Shown here: piece by piece, positions 25,875 through 35,171 of the stretch
How the letters are laid out: every line of letters begins with the position of its first letter
Numbering within the stretch: position 1 is the stretch's first letter
NCBI RefSeq assembly: GCF_004795895.1
Contig: NZ_CP039250.1
Coordinates: forward strand, 310,001-374,000
Direction of reading: 5' to 3'
DNA: 64,000 bases
Origin: Sphingopyxis sp. PAMC25046
GTDB taxonomy: Bacteria; Pseudomonadota; Alphaproteobacteria; Sphingomonadales; Sphingomonadaceae
Notes under the pieces: generated by a model
Databases searched by the model: none
What the model was told of the DNA's origin: nothing
The model's input: only the letters and a program-made list of their open reading frames with translations
Program-made: the position numbers and the translations under genes

Positions 25875-27989
25875 ATGAACAAATTATACTGTTATTCGTC
25901 GACGAAGCGCGCAATGCAGCGAAGCTCGATGGCGGCGATTGCGGTGGCGGTCGCGTTTCCCGCGCAGGCTCAGGAAGCCCAGTCGGACGGCCTCGCCGAG
26001 ATCATCGTAACGGCGGAGAAGCGCGAGGAAAATCTGCAGTCCGTTCCCGTCTCGGTGACAGCGATGACCGGCGAGGCGCTTACGGCAACGGGCATATCAA
26101 ACGTCGAAGACCTCCAATTTTTTGTGCCGGGCGTGTCGATCACCAACGATTCCATGGCGATCATCAATATTCGTGGAATTGGCACCTCGGCGTTCGGCGT
26201 TGCGACCGACCCCAGCACGACAGTCCATTATGACGGCGTCTACATCTCGCGCCCGACCACAAGCTATCAGGATTTGTTCGACGTCGAACGCATCGAGGTG
26301 CTGCGCGGACCGCAAGGCGTTCTCTTCGGTCGCAACTCCGCCGGCGGCACACTCAACATCATTTCCAAAATGCCTACGGAGGATTTGACTGGCGCGCTGG
26401 GGCTCACCGTCGGAAATTACGAGAAGCGCTCGCTGAGCGGCACGATTTCTGGACCGCTTGGAGCGGGCGTCCGAGGCCGCCTCACCTTGCTTGCCAACCA
26501 GCGCGACGGCATCTACCGCGACGTCGTCTCGGGACGGCGATACCAAAACGAAGATAATCTCGCTGGACGACTGACGCTTGCGATTGACGCGAGCGACCGT
26601 CTTGAGATCGTGTTGCGGGCGGATGCCAGCCGTGATCGCGAGACCGGCGCGCGGTCTGTTCGGCCCTTTTATCCGCAAGGCTTCGTCGATGCGGGGGCGA
26701 CGATCCCGGCCAATGACAAAGAGGCCGCACTCGACCGCCTGCCGCGTTACGATGTCGATGCCTGGGGCGTGTCCTCGACCATGAACTGGGACGGCGGCCC
26801 GGTCACGCTCCGCTCGATTACGGCGCTGCGCAAGAGCAAGGTCGTCCAGGCGCTCGACGTTGACTCGACTGACCTCTTCCTCCGCGATATCGAATTTTAC
26901 GAACGTTCCCGCAGTTTCACGCAAGAGTTCCAACTTCTCAACAACGATGCGGACAAGCTGCGCTGGATCGTCGGAGCATTCTATCTGAATGAAAAGGGCA
27001 ACGACGAAATACGGATCATCGAACCGGGTCGTCGGCTCGCGATCCCGGAAAACAATACGACGAATGCATTCGCGCTCTTCGGACAAGCAAGCTACGAACT
27101 CATCGACCGCCTGCGATTGACCGGAGGGCTTCGATACTCATACGAAAAAAAGGATTTCGGATATCGTGTCCTGCTGAACGGAAATCAGGTCGATGCCGGT
27201 CAGCCCAAATCATCCTGGACCGCCTGGACTCCGAAAATTGGGATCGATTACGACCTTGCCGATGACGTCATGGCTTATGCGTCGGCAACCCGCGGGTTCA
27301 AATCGGGTGGATTCCAGCTGGGAGACGGGCGGCCTTTCCTCCCGGAGTATGTCTGGAGCTACGAAGTCGGCCTGAAGTCGACGCTCCTCGATCGCCGGCT
27401 TCGAGCTAATTTTTCCGCCTTCTATTATGATTACACCAATCTTCAGGTGGTCGAGTATAATAATGGCGTTGCCAGTACCACCAACGCCGGCAAGGCGACG
27501 ATCAAGGGCGTTGAAGCGGAACTGATGGCACGGCCGTTCGATCGCCTGACGCTTACATCCACGATCGCTTATCTCGATGCGCGCTACGATGTCTATTTTG
27601 ACGACGTCGGCGCAAGCCTCAAGGGCAAGCGGCTGCCGAACGCGCCGAAGTGGAACATCACTTTCGGCGGAGAATATAAGGCCTCCCTGGGCGGCGGAAT
27701 GCTGACATTACGGACCGATATCTCCTGGCGCGACAGCGTCTTTTTCAAGCCCAGCAACAATCCGCTTTTTTCCGGAAACGCCACGACCCTTATAAATGGG
27801 CGTGTCACATGGCAGCCGGCGAGCGAAGCGTGGGAAATTGCGCTTTATGGCCGAAATCTCACCAACGAGCGCTATGTGAGCTATAGTACGATCGGGACGG
27901 ACGCGACGGGTGTCTCGAACCCTACTCTTCCGCTCTACATCTACGGCGAGCCGCGCCAGTATGGACTGCAGCTGCGCTACTTTTTCTGA
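25875..27989 (+). CDS. TonB-dependent receptor (lone, 704 residues)
   Basis: Outer-membrane active transporter. Signal region ending AFPAQAQ, TonB box EIIVTAEKR, plug domain (VPVSVTAMTGEAL, VEVLRGPQGVLFGRNSAGG-type segment IEVLRGPQGVLFGRN), then a 22-strand barrel ending RQYGLQLRYFF with the terminal aromatic. AGGGGAAG lies before the start. No regulator or ABC gene flanks it, and its A+T is slightly higher than that of the metal genes. The plug resembles receptors for siderophores or plant-type compounds, but the substrate cannot be read from sequence. Confidence 0.88.
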   Translation: MNKLYCYSSTKRAMQRSSMAAIAVAVAFPAQAQEAQSDGLAEIIVTAEKREENLQSVPVSVTAMTGEALTATGISNVEDLQFFVPGVSITNDSMAIINIRGIGTSAFGVATDPSTTVHYDGVYISRPTTSYQDLFDVERIEVLRGPQGVLFGRNSAGGTLNIISKMPTEDLTGALGLTVGNYEKRSLSGTISGPLGAGVRGRLTLLANQRDGIYRDVVSGRRYQNEDNLAGRLTLAIDASDRLEIVLRADASRDRETGARSVRPFYPQGFVDAGATIPANDKEAALDRLPRYDVDAWGVSSTMNWDGGPVTLRSITALRKSKVVQALDVDSTDLFLRDIEFYERSRSFTQEFQLLNNDADKLRWIVGAFYLNEKGNDEIRIIEPGRRLAIPENNTTNAFALFGQASYELIDRLRLTGGLRYSYEKKDFGYRVLLNGNQVDAGQPKSSWTAWTPKIGIDYDLADDVMAYASATRGFKSGGFQLGDGRPFLPEYVWSYEVGLKSTLLDRRLRANFSAFYYDYTNLQVVEYNNGVASTTNAGKATIKGVEAELMARPFDRLTLTSTIAYLDARYDVYFDDVGASLKGKRLPNAPKWNITFGGEYKASLGGGMLTLRTDISWRDSVFFKPSNNPLFSGNATTLINGRVTWQPASEAWEIALYGRNLTNERYVSYSTIGTDATGVSNPTLPLYIYGEPRQYGLQLRYFF

Positions 27990-28038
27990 GGTTCCTCGTC
28001 CTGCGAGGTCCCCCGGCGACTCCCCTACGGTCGTCGGT

Positions 28039-28064
28039 CCCCCTGGGCGCTTGCGCCCGGGGGG
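28039..28064 (+). terminator. GC-rich hairpin after the lone TonB receptor
   Basis: CCCCCTGGGCGC (28039-28050) pairs with GCGCCCGGGGGG (28053-28064) over a two-base loop, with one G-T pair. No T run follows. The rest of the 27990-28296 gap shows no supported gene. Confidence 0.45.
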
Positions 28065-28296
28065 AATACTTCCTCTGAACGCAGGACATGATATGTCCCT
28101 GTTCTCACCGGCGCCGTTACTTGAACGGCCCTGCTGATGGCACGATGAGCCGGGCAGTAAGATGGCACGAACAGATACGGGCTAGTCCCATCCTGAACGT
28201 CGGTAGCGCGCGCGATTTCGATGCCCGGCTTTCCCTGTGACGCCGCGAGGATGCAAAGACCAACTGCTTTCGGAGGCCTACGCGTCGTCGGCTGCC

Positions 28297-29598
28297 TCAC
28301 GGCAATGGATGGGAGATCGCCTTGATCGCCTTCAGGCCCGTACCGAAGCGGGCAATGGCGACCCTGTTCTGTTCGAGCTCGGCGTAGGGCAGGTAGGAAA
28401 TGTCGAGATCACCGATCCGGCTGAAAGCCGGGCGTCGGAGCTGAGCGCGGACATCGGCTTCTCGCGCATCGGGTGCAACCAGGAAAAGTGGCGTCGACAA
28501 ATGAAGATTCTCGCTGCTCAGCGCGAGATCAAGCATGCGGACAATTCCGGAATAAATGGATGTCGAATGCTCCACTTCGAATGCCGCCGCGACCGTAGCC
28601 GTCGATTGCTCGAGCCATAAGATGTCGATCAGTCTTATGGCATCGCTTCCTTGAGCGGTTGCGATGGCATGCGGCAAGCTATCGAGGCATCGAGACCCGA
28701 GCGGCACACCCTCATGAAGGCGCCCCCGGTCATTTGCCGCTACCCAGACGTCATATCCAAGTGCAAGCCCGAGGTCCCGAAGCCAGGATTGGACTTCGCT
28801 ATGCGTCCGGTCGGTCTCTTTCTGATTTGCAAGCCCCTTATCGAACTTGTCGGACTGTGAGCGCGTTTCATTCAGCAAGGCCATCCAATCGCGCGCATTT
28901 TCGCTCGAACCGCTGAGCGGTGGGGCTGGAAACCGTCCCGATCCGATATCGAACAGCAGCCCTCCTATCGCCCCCAAATCGTTGGAAAGAAGATCCCGGT
29001 AGCGATCGTTGAGATCCAGAATGCCCGCGCGCATCGCGAGAAAATGCTCCCAACTGCCAAGCTTCACATTCGCACCCGTTAGCGCGTTGTAGCCCTTTAC
29101 GATTGCCGTATTGAACGGAGGCACAAGAGTGGGATGCAGAAAATAGAGAATGTTGGCCACCGCAGGACCCAACCCCTTGATCTTCTGTCTATCGATTGCG
29201 AGGATCCCGGCGACGACCTCCTCGGCGGTATCGCAACAGGAGCAATGGTGAAGAAGTCTGCCAAAAGCTCGTTGATTGTCGGCGTTCTCGTAGATGTCCG
29301 GGATTCGGAGTTTGGGCTTCCACAAGAAAGCATGATCCGCACCTTTGAAAATCTGTCGTTGCTCGGCGATTGAATGAACAATGATCTCCAATGACGAGCC
29401 CCGATATGCCGCTCCGAAGGTGCCGGCCTCAATTTCGGCGACGACCTGCGAGATGCCTCTTCTGATCGACCGAAAATTCTTCAGTCGCTCCTCCCACAGG
29501 AACCAGCTTTGATAGGTCGAGCCGGAATCGCCGCGCCAGCGCTCGATCAGTTCGCGAACAAGGTCGCGCTTCATGTTTATAGCCCCCGCTTGATCCAT
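28297..29598 (-). CDS. Orphan HhH + PD-(D/E)XK-like nuclease
   Basis: 433 residues (an ATG at 29574 would drop the first 8). Two recognisable parts. Residues 139-158 carry a helix-hairpin-helix (IKGLGPAVANILYFLHP) like that of DNA glycosylases. Near the C-terminus IDILWLEQSTATVAAAFEVE (Asp about 325, Glu-Val-Glu about 340-343), followed by HSTSIYSGIVRMLDLAL, fits a PD-(D/E)XK active site. I have seen the FEVExSTSIYSGxxRMxDL signature in uncharacterised restriction-like proteins. No methylase or second subunit is adjacent, and codon use is flatter than in the metal genes. A restriction- or defence-type DNA-cutting role is inferred. Confidence 0.6.
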   Translation of the reverse strand: MDQAGAINMKRDLVRELIERWRGDSGSTYQSWFLWEERLKNFRSIRRGISQVVAEIEAGTFGAAYRGSSLEIIVHSIAEQRQIFKGADHAFLWKPKLRIPDIYENADNQRAFGRLLHHCSCCDTAEEVVAGILAIDRQKIKGLGPAVANILYFLHPTLVPPFNTAIVKGYNALTGANVKLGSWEHFLAMRAGILDLNDRYRDLLSNDLGAIGGLLFDIGSGRFPAPPLSGSSENARDWMALLNETRSQSDKFDKGLANQKETDRTHSEVQSWLRDLGLALGYDVWVAANDRGRLHEGVPLGSRCLDSLPHAIATAQGSDAIRLIDILWLEQSTATVAAAFEVEHSTSIYSGIVRMLDLALSSENLHLSTPLFLVAPDAREADVRAQLRRPAFSRIGDLDISYLPYAELEQNRVAIARFGTGLKAIKAISHPLP

Positions 29599-29674
29599 TC
29601 CGAATTGCTGTTTTCCACCTGCGGCTTGCCGGCCAAGACAGTTCGCTCGATTCGGCCCTTTGCGAAAGGCGAAA

Positions 29675-29712
29675 CCTTCCGTCCCACCGGCAAGGTGGGC
29701 GGGAATGGAAGG
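29675..29712. repeat. Two-tier hairpin between nuclease and cytochrome genes
   Basis: CCTTCC (29675-29680) pairs with GGAAGG (29707-29712), and inside it CCCACC (29683-29688) pairs with GGTGGG (29694-29699). It lies between the start of the nuclease gene and the end of the cytochrome c gene, so it could end the copper-ATPase/cytochrome transcript or shape the nuclease leader. Confidence 0.35.
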
Positions 29713-29759
29713 TCGAAACGAGCCCGTTCACGCCCGGCGCTGCATAATTGTCGACGACC

Positions 29760-30389
29760 TCAGTGCCCTGCGTGTTCGCCCGCTCCGCTTGGTTTCTGAC
29801 TCGCGCCTTCCGCCTCTGTCATGCCCTTCATCATCGCGTCATGGTCCATTGGCGCATTCTGCGTAATAGCCTGATATTGTGCCGGCGACAGGCCAGGGAG
29901 TTTTCGGACAAACGCGACCATATCCCAGATGAGACGATCATCATGCGTTTTCCCCCAGGCCGGCATGGCGGTCATCTTGATGCCATGCTTGATGATCCAG
30001 AATTGCTCCGCAGCCGAACGTTCCGAACCTTTGAACAAGACGGGCGCTTGCGGATACAGCCCTTGACTCATTTCGGTCTTTTCCATCCCGGGCGCGAGAT
30101 GGCAGCCGCTGCACATCTCGGTATAGAGACCTGCGCCCGACGCGATCCGCGCCGGAGCCGCCAAATCTGCCGGCACCGCGATCGATCCGGATCGCGCTGC
30201 GATGGACTTCTCCCTGAATGTTTCGATGACGCTGTAAGTCAGCCGGTTATGGGGGGCATCGGCCGCTATATTATATAGGCCGAGATAGACGGTGATCGCA
30301 CCCGCGCCCGCTATCAGGGCCACCGCCAGCAGCGTGAACGTCACGCTCGGCATATGCTTTCGGAAATCGAAAGTTCGAAATCGCTCCAT
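29760..30389 (-). CDS. Membrane-anchored cytochrome c
   Basis: 209 residues: an N-terminal membrane anchor (VTFTLLAVALIAGAGAITVYL), haem-attachment site CSGCH in the middle, a likely axial Met in MTAMPAWG, and a Met/His-rich tail (MDHDAMMKGMTEAEG, GEHAGH) that could bind copper. Start 30389 has GGGAGA just ahead. Last gene of the region of copper genes on this strand; probably a periplasmic electron carrier associated with copper handling. The Met/His tail is unlike ordinary class I cytochromes. Confidence 0.82.
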   Translation of the reverse strand: MERFRTFDFRKHMPSVTFTLLAVALIAGAGAITVYLGLYNIAADAPHNRLTYSVIETFREKSIAARSGSIAVPADLAAPARIASGAGLYTEMCSGCHLAPGMEKTEMSQGLYPQAPVLFKGSERSAAEQFWIIKHGIKMTAMPAWGKTHDDRLIWDMVAFVRKLPGLSPAQYQAITQNAPMDHDAMMKGMTEAEGASQKPSGAGEHAGH

Positions 30390-30448
30390 TATCTATCTCC
30401 CGCATAACAGGCCTTGAGCTTTGCAGCCGAACGCAATGCGGCGGCTGT

Positions 30449-30559
30449 TCAACAGATGATACGCACCCCAACAGCTTTGCCCTTGTCACAGACGAGGCAG
30501 GCGTTTCCGTACTTGCCGCGACGAGCCATTTCAGGGTGCCCACACCCGCTCGGGCTCAT
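30449..30559 (-). CDS. Possible 36-residue Cys-containing small protein
   Basis: ATG 30559 to TGA 30449. The peptide opens MSPSGCGHPEMARRGKYG and includes a CLVC pair and a terminal Cys (four Cys in 36 residues). The gap 30390-30617 holds nothing else. The sequence looks protein-like (ordered codons, C-x2-C pair), but there is no clear ribosome site and no recognised family, so it may be chance. Confidence 0.25.
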   Translation of the reverse strand: MSPSGCGHPEMARRGKYGNACLVCDKGKAVGVRIIC

Positions 30560-30617
30560 GCGTCCTGCTAGGTGTGGGTTCGGAGAGATCGTGAGGACTA
30601 GCCCCTTTTTTGCCCGC

Positions 30618-31094
30618 TCAGCTGCCACCCGCCGGTCGCACCTTCGGCTTGCGTGAGGAGCTGTGGAGATTGAAGATCTGCCACTTTCCGTTGTCCTGTT
30701 TGAGGACACTCGTAGCGACGCCATCCCGTTCGATGGTCTCGCCGCTCGCGAGCACAATCGAGAAGCTGTAGGTCTCGGTTGCGATCGCGATATTTCCTTC
30801 GCCGCGAACCGAAATCTTGTAATTGCGGAAGGTGAAGGATTTGAATTCCTTGAGTTCGGGACCCAGGTGATGGTCGCGATAGTGGGCGAAATTCCCTTCA
30901 ACGCCGCCGGATTCGAATATCTGGGCGTCTGGCGAAAAGAGGGCCTCGACGCCGGTCAGGTCCAGTTTCTCCATCGCCGATTTATACTGCGCGAGCGCTG
31001 CCGCCGCGCCCTGAAAATCCGCAGGCTCGGTCGCCTGAGCCGGGACGGCCACCAGCATGGCCAATGCGATTGCTGTAATCGTCAGTCGTCTCAT
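30618..31094 (-). CDS. Exported NTF2-like (SnoaL/DUF4440) protein
   Basis: 158 residues with a signal peptide (MRRLTITAIALAMLVAVPAQA) and an NTF2-like cone fold: AALAQYKSAMEKLDLTGVEALF, HYRDHHLGPEL, ITE/IATETYSF-type strand, and a final DNGKWQIFNLHSSS, the usual DUF4440 ending. Follows the P1B-1 ATPase by 52 bp. The fold binds small molecules or has hydrolase activity; the periplasmic role here is unknown. Such proteins commonly accompany copper genes in sphingomonads. Confidence 0.75.
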   Translation of the reverse strand: MRRLTITAIALAMLVAVPAQATEPADFQGAAAALAQYKSAMEKLDLTGVEALFSPDAQIFESGGVEGNFAHYRDHHLGPELKEFKSFTFRNYKISVRGEGNIAIATETYSFSIVLASGETIERDGVATSVLKQDNGKWQIFNLHSSSRKPKVRPAGGS

Positions 31095-31146
31095 ATCATT
31101 TCCCCTTGTTGTGCCGACACTTCACGAGTGCCTCCCGTGGTTTCGA

Positions 31147-33468
31147 TCAGATTCTGGCAAAGCGCAGCCGCAAAGAATTGGCAATGACGCTGACGGACGA
31201 GAGTGCCATTGCAGCGGCGGCAATGACCGGCGAGAGCAATAGTCCGAAAATCGGATAGAGCACGCCCGCAGCGACGGGAATCCCGGCGACATTATAGGCG
31301 AAAGCGAAGAAGAGATTCTGACGGATGTTCGCCATCGTCGCATGGCTGAGATGCCGCGCCCGCACGATGCCCAGAAGGTCGCCGCGCAGTAGCGTCACAC
31401 CCGCGCTTTCGATGGCGACATCGGTTCCCGAGCCCATCGCGATGCCGACGTCGGCGGCGGCGAGCGCGGGGGCGTCGTTGACCCCGTCGCCGGCCATGGC
31501 GACGATCCGGCCCTCTTCGCGCAGCCGCTGCACGACCGCGCTCTTCTGGTCGGGGAGGACATCGGCCTCGACGTCGTCGATGCCGAGGCGCCGCGCGATC
31601 GCCTCGGCGGTGACGCGATTGTCGCCGGTGAGCATGATGACCTTGATTCCGGCTTCGCGCAGCGCAGCGAGCGCGTCGCCCGTCGTTTCCTTGACGGGGT
31701 CGGCGATGGCGATGACCCCGGCCGCCTTGCCATTGACCGCGATGTAAATCGCCGTCGCGCCGTCTGTGCGAAGGCGGTCGGCTGCCTCGGTGAGCGCGCC
31801 CAGATCGACGTCATATTCTTCAAGAAAGCTCGCATTGCCGAGGACTATCGCCTTGTCGTCGACGACCCCGACGATACCCTTGCCGACCGGCTGGTCGACC
31901 CCCGATGGCTCGACCAGCGCGAGGCCCCGGTCCTCGGCGGCCTTGACGATCGCGGCCGCCAATGGATGTTCGCTGCTGCGCTCGAGGCTCGCGGCAATCC
32001 GGAGCAGATCCTGCTCCTCGAAGCCGCCGGCGACTTCGATGGCGACGACCGAGGGTCTGCCTTCGGTCAGCGTCCCGGTCTTATCGACGACGAGCGTGTC
32101 GACCTTCTCCATCCGCTCAAGCGCCTCGGCATTTTTGATCAGCACGCCGGCTTCGGCGCCGCGCCCCACGCCGACCATGATTGACATTGGCGTCGCGAGG
32201 CCGAGCGCGCAGGGACAGGCGATGATGAGCACCGAGACGGCGGCGATAAGGCCATAGGCCATGGCGGGCGCGGGCCCCAGAAGCGACCAAACAACGAAAG
32301 CGACAATGGCGACGACGATGACGCCGGGCACGAACCAGCCCGAAACGGTATCGGCGAGACGCTGGATCGGCGCCCGGCTGCGCTGCGCGTCGGCGACCAT
32401 TTGTACGATCCGCGCGAGCATCGTGTCGCGCCCGACCTTCTCGCTGCGCATGAGCAGGCCGCCCGTCTGGTTGATCGTTCCGCCGATCAGCGCCGCGCCG
32501 GCCGCCTTGGTCACCGGCATCGATTCGCCCGTGACCATCGATTCGTCGACCGTGCCGCGGCCTTCTACGACGATGCCATCGACGGGGACTTTTTCGCCCG
32601 GACGGATGCGCAGCATGTCGCCGACCGCGACTTCCTCGAGCGCTACCTCCTCGTCGCTTCCATCGCTGCGGACGCGCCGGGCGAGCTTCGGTGTCAGGTC
32701 AAGGAGCGCGCGGATCGCGCCGCTCGTCGTCTCGCGGGCCCTGAGTTCGAGCACCTGCCCGAGTAGCACCAGCACCGTGATGACCGCGGCGGCCTCGAAA
32801 TAGACCGCGACCGAGCCATCGGCGGCGCGGAAGGCTGCCGGGAAGATTTGCGGGAGAATCGCCGCGATCATGCTGTAGCCCCAGGCAACGCCCGTCCCCA
32901 TCGCAATGAGGGTGAACATGTTGAGGCTCTTGTTGCGGATCGAGAGCCAGGCGCGCTCGAAGAAGGGCCAGCCCGCCCATAGAACGACGGGGGTCGCGAG
33001 CAGCATCTGGACCCAGTTGTTCGTCTGGCGGCCGACATATTGGTGGAGGCCTGTCAGATGGCCGCCCATTTCGAGCGCAACCACCGGGAGTGCGAGAAGG
33101 AGCCCGATCCAGAAGCGCCGCCGCATATCGCGATATTCTTCGCTGGGGCCGCCCGATGCTGTCGGCATGACGGGCTCGAGTGCCATGCCGCAGATCGGGC
33201 AGCTTCCGGGGCCGGCGCGCTGGATCTCGGGATGCATCGGGCAGGTCCAGATGGCGCCTTCGGGTGCATCGGCTGCGGCCGGCTCGCGTTTTGCGGCATA
33301 AAGATCGGGATCGGCCTCGAATTTGGCGAGGCAGCCTGCGCTGCAGAAATAGTGATGCTTGCCGCTATGCGTCGCGATATGAGGTGTGGTGGCCGGATCG
33401 ACCATCATGCCGCAGACCGGATCAGTCGTGCTCCCGCTGCCTTTTTCTGCGCCCTGATGATCGTGCAT
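31147..33468 (-). CDS. copA: P1B-1 copper-translocating ATPase with YHS and heavy-metal-binding domains
   Basis: 773 residues from ATG 33468 (MHDHQGAEK), chosen because GGGAG lies eight bases upstream and the longer frame adds only low-complexity residues. Order: a YHS domain ([17 protein letters not shown]), a heavy-metal-binding segment ([21 protein letters not shown]), eight membrane helices with the CPC motif in [15 protein letters not shown], phosphorylation site [14 protein letters not shown] and [14 protein letters not shown] plus these front domains mark a Cu(I) exporter. It replaces the CopZ/HMA front seen in E. coli CopA with YHS + CPMHPE-type domains. Confidence 0.93.
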   Translation of the reverse strand: MHDHQGAEKGSGSTTDPVCGMMVDPATTPHIATHSGKHHYFCSAGCLAKFEADPDLYAAKREPAAADAPEGAIWTCPMHPEIQRAGPGSCPICGMALEPVMPTASGGPSEEYRDMRRRFWIGLLLALPVVALEMGGHLTGLHQYVGRQTNNWVQMLLATPVVLWAGWPFFERAWLSIRNKSLNMFTLIAMGTGVAWGYSMIAAILPQIFPAAFRAADGSVAVYFEAAAVITVLVLLGQVLELRARETTSGAIRALLDLTPKLARRVRSDGSDEEVALEEVAVGDMLRIRPGEKVPVDGIVVEGRGTVDESMVTGESMPVTKAAGAALIGGTINQTGGLLMRSEKVGRDTMLARIVQMVADAQRSRAPIQRLADTVSGWFVPGVIVVAIVAFVVWSLLGPAPAMAYGLIAAVSVLIIACPCALGLATPMSIMVGVGRGAEAGVLIKNAEALERMEKVDTLVVDKTGTLTEGRPSVVAIEVAGGFEEQDLLRIAASLERSSEHPLAAAIVKAAEDRGLALVEPSGVDQPVGKGIVGVVDDKAIVLGNASFLEEYDVDLGALTEAADRLRTDGATAIYIAVNGKAAGVIAIADPVKETTGDALAALREAGIKVIMLTGDNRVTAEAIARRLGIDDVEADVLPDQKSAVVQRLREEGRIVAMAGDGVNDAPALAAADVGIAMGSGTDVAIESAGVTLLRGDLLGIVRARHLSHATMANIRQNLFFAFAYNVAGIPVAAGVLYPIFGLLLSPVIAAAAMALSSVSVIANSLRLRFARI

Positions 33469-33634
33469 CGCCGCCGCTCCCGTATGTGTCGGATGCCCGC
33501 CTCGCGGCGGGGCGGTCCAAACGCCACCGGTCGAGTTCGCCGTTGGCGTCGTTCCTGGCGGTTCCAGAATGGAGCCGCTTCTATCGATACGCAAGAAGAG
33601 CGGTTATCCCTTGGATTTTCTTTGCCCCGTGCCG

Positions 33635-34312
33635 TCAGGTCCCGGGCTTTCGGGCCTCGATGATCCCGATCGCACCGGTTGGCGTGCGGAACGTCTCAAG
33701 CTCGCGAACATCGCAAAAGCCTGCCTCTCTCATCAGCACCGGGAGCAATCCATCGGCGTTGGGCTGGGTGTCCTGGACGCCGTCGAGCTGCTGGATCGTG
33801 AGGCGGAACAACAACCGCATGAGGCGGCTGCGCTGTTCCCCATAGTCGGCAACATAGAGTTTGCCGCCCGGCGCGAGCACCTGCCGGGCCTCGCGTAGCA
33901 GACGTGCCTTTTCCTCAAGCCCGACCTGATGAAGGACGAGGCAGATCGCAATCTTGGCAGGCGGGGGCCAGTCATCGATCGCCGAAGCCGCGAAAAAGCC
34001 AACTCGAAACTCCGGCGGTGGAACAATCTGCGCGGTCTTCGTTCGGGCAATTCGCGTCGCTGCCTCGTCGGGGTCGAAACCAAGATAGCGGACGTCCCGG
34101 CTATGGCGAGCGATCGCCAGCGCAAGATTTCCCGTACCCGAGCCGATATCGAGAATGACGTCACCCTCGCCGAGCGCCATATGGCGAACGAGACGGTCGC
34201 GCCACACGCGCTCGCGCGTTGTCACCGCGACGCCGAAATCATAAAAGGGCGTCAGGAAGTGATATCCTGCCGCTGGCGTGTAGGATCTTGCTACGGGTTT
34301 CGGGTCGGGCAT
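33635..34312 (-). CDS. SAM-dependent class I methyltransferase (second copy)
   Basis: 225 residues from ATG 34312 (AAGGAGA upstream). Motif I LDIGSGTGNLA, GFDPDEAA after strand 2, VLAPGGKLYVADYGEQRS. Paralogue of 11350-12009: both share the ADYGEQRS/LMR/LFR block and the LVLHQ segment. Follows the AraC gene at 34450 by 137 bp on the same strand and precedes the copper ATPase. Probably induced together with the cop genes. Substrate unknown. Confidence 0.82.
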   Translation of the reverse strand: MPDPKPVARSYTPAAGYHFLTPFYDFGVAVTTRERVWRDRLVRHMALGEGDVILDIGSGTGNLALAIARHSRDVRYLGFDPDEAATRIARTKTAQIVPPPEFRVGFFAASAIDDWPPPAKIAICLVLHQVGLEEKARLLREARQVLAPGGKLYVADYGEQRSRLMRLLFRLTIQQLDGVQDTQPNADGLLPVLMREAGFCDVRELETFRTPTGAIGIIEARKPGT

Positions 34313-34449
34313 GGCCGTCTCCTTTCGACGCTTTGGCTTGCCGCCGGATTGCGGCCGCAATCGCCGGTCTCGACGAGACGCTTAAGGGCAAACAGGCGCG
34401 GCAGTCTTGAATGTTTCGCCGGGGCGACGCGGTGCGAGGCGCATCCGGC

Positions 34450-35139
34450 TCAGGGCACGATTTCGAACGCGAAGGCACTAAGGCCGGCCGAAGGCGTCAC
34501 GCCTAGCCATTGAGCGCAGCGGCGCGTGAAGTGCGACTGATCGGCGAAGCCTCCCGCCGCCGCGGCGTCGGCAAGACCTCCGCCGCCGACCAGCGTCCGC
34601 ACGGCGCGTTGAAGCTGGAGCCATTGCAGCAATTTGGCCGGAGGCACGCCGAAGTCGCGGCTGACGATTTCGCGGAGGCGCGAGGGCGAAAGGCAGGCGA
34701 CGTCGGCCAAGGCGCGCGCGGTCGACAAATCGTCAGGGGCCGCGAGCACTTCGGACAGGCGGGCATCCACCGGACGCGCCTGCGAGCGGTCGAGATAGTC
34801 GGACGCCCAGCGCTTCGCGTCCGCGCCGCTTGCGATGTCACCTAGTCCGGCTGTCTCTATCGGCGTCAACAGGACAGGCGCCGATCCGGCGGACAGCCGG
34901 GTGCCGGCACGAAAAAGCGGGTCGAGATAAAATGACCGCACGAGGGCGCCCGGCGGCCCGAGGCGGTGCCGGACATGCGACGCTATCGCAATGGCGTGTC
35001 CGGCGGGAACTATCAGGTCGGCATCACCGGAAATTTCGAGGTCGCGTTCGATGGCGAGGCTGATCTGGTGCGCCACATGGTTATGGGGACGGCTGCTCCC
35101 GATGCGCGCGTCAATGAGCGCCCAGCCGGTCCCGAGCAT
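34450..35139 (-). CDS. AraC-family regulator (second copy)
   Basis: 229 residues from ATG 35139 (a longer frame has unlikely codon use and overlaps copD). N-terminal cupin-like half with HNHVAHQISLAIERD, C-terminal AraC HTH (LADVACLSPSRLREIVSRDFGVPPAKLLQWLQ, DAAAAGGFADQSHFTRR). Same architecture as 12057-12746, and again upstream of a methyltransferase. It sits 32 bp after copD, so it may be co-transcribed with copCD and act on the methyltransferase or on the operon itself. Confidence 0.85.
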   Translation of the reverse strand: MLGTGWALIDARIGSSRPHNHVAHQISLAIERDLEISGDADLIVPAGHAIAIASHVRHRLGPPGALVRSFYLDPLFRAGTRLSAGSAPVLLTPIETAGLGDIASGADAKRWASDYLDRSQARPVDARLSEVLAAPDDLSTARALADVACLSPSRLREIVSRDFGVPPAKLLQWLQLQRAVRTLVGGGGLADAAAAGGFADQSHFTRRCAQWLGVTPSAGLSAFAFEIVP

Positions 35140-35171
35140 GATCGAACCCGACCAAGAGGCGGTGCTTGGGG

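Noticed and set aside
28025..28300. Minus-strand 91-residue frame after the lone TonB receptor
   Set aside because: No signal, no domain, no ribosome site; overlaps the hairpin and the end of the nuclease gene.
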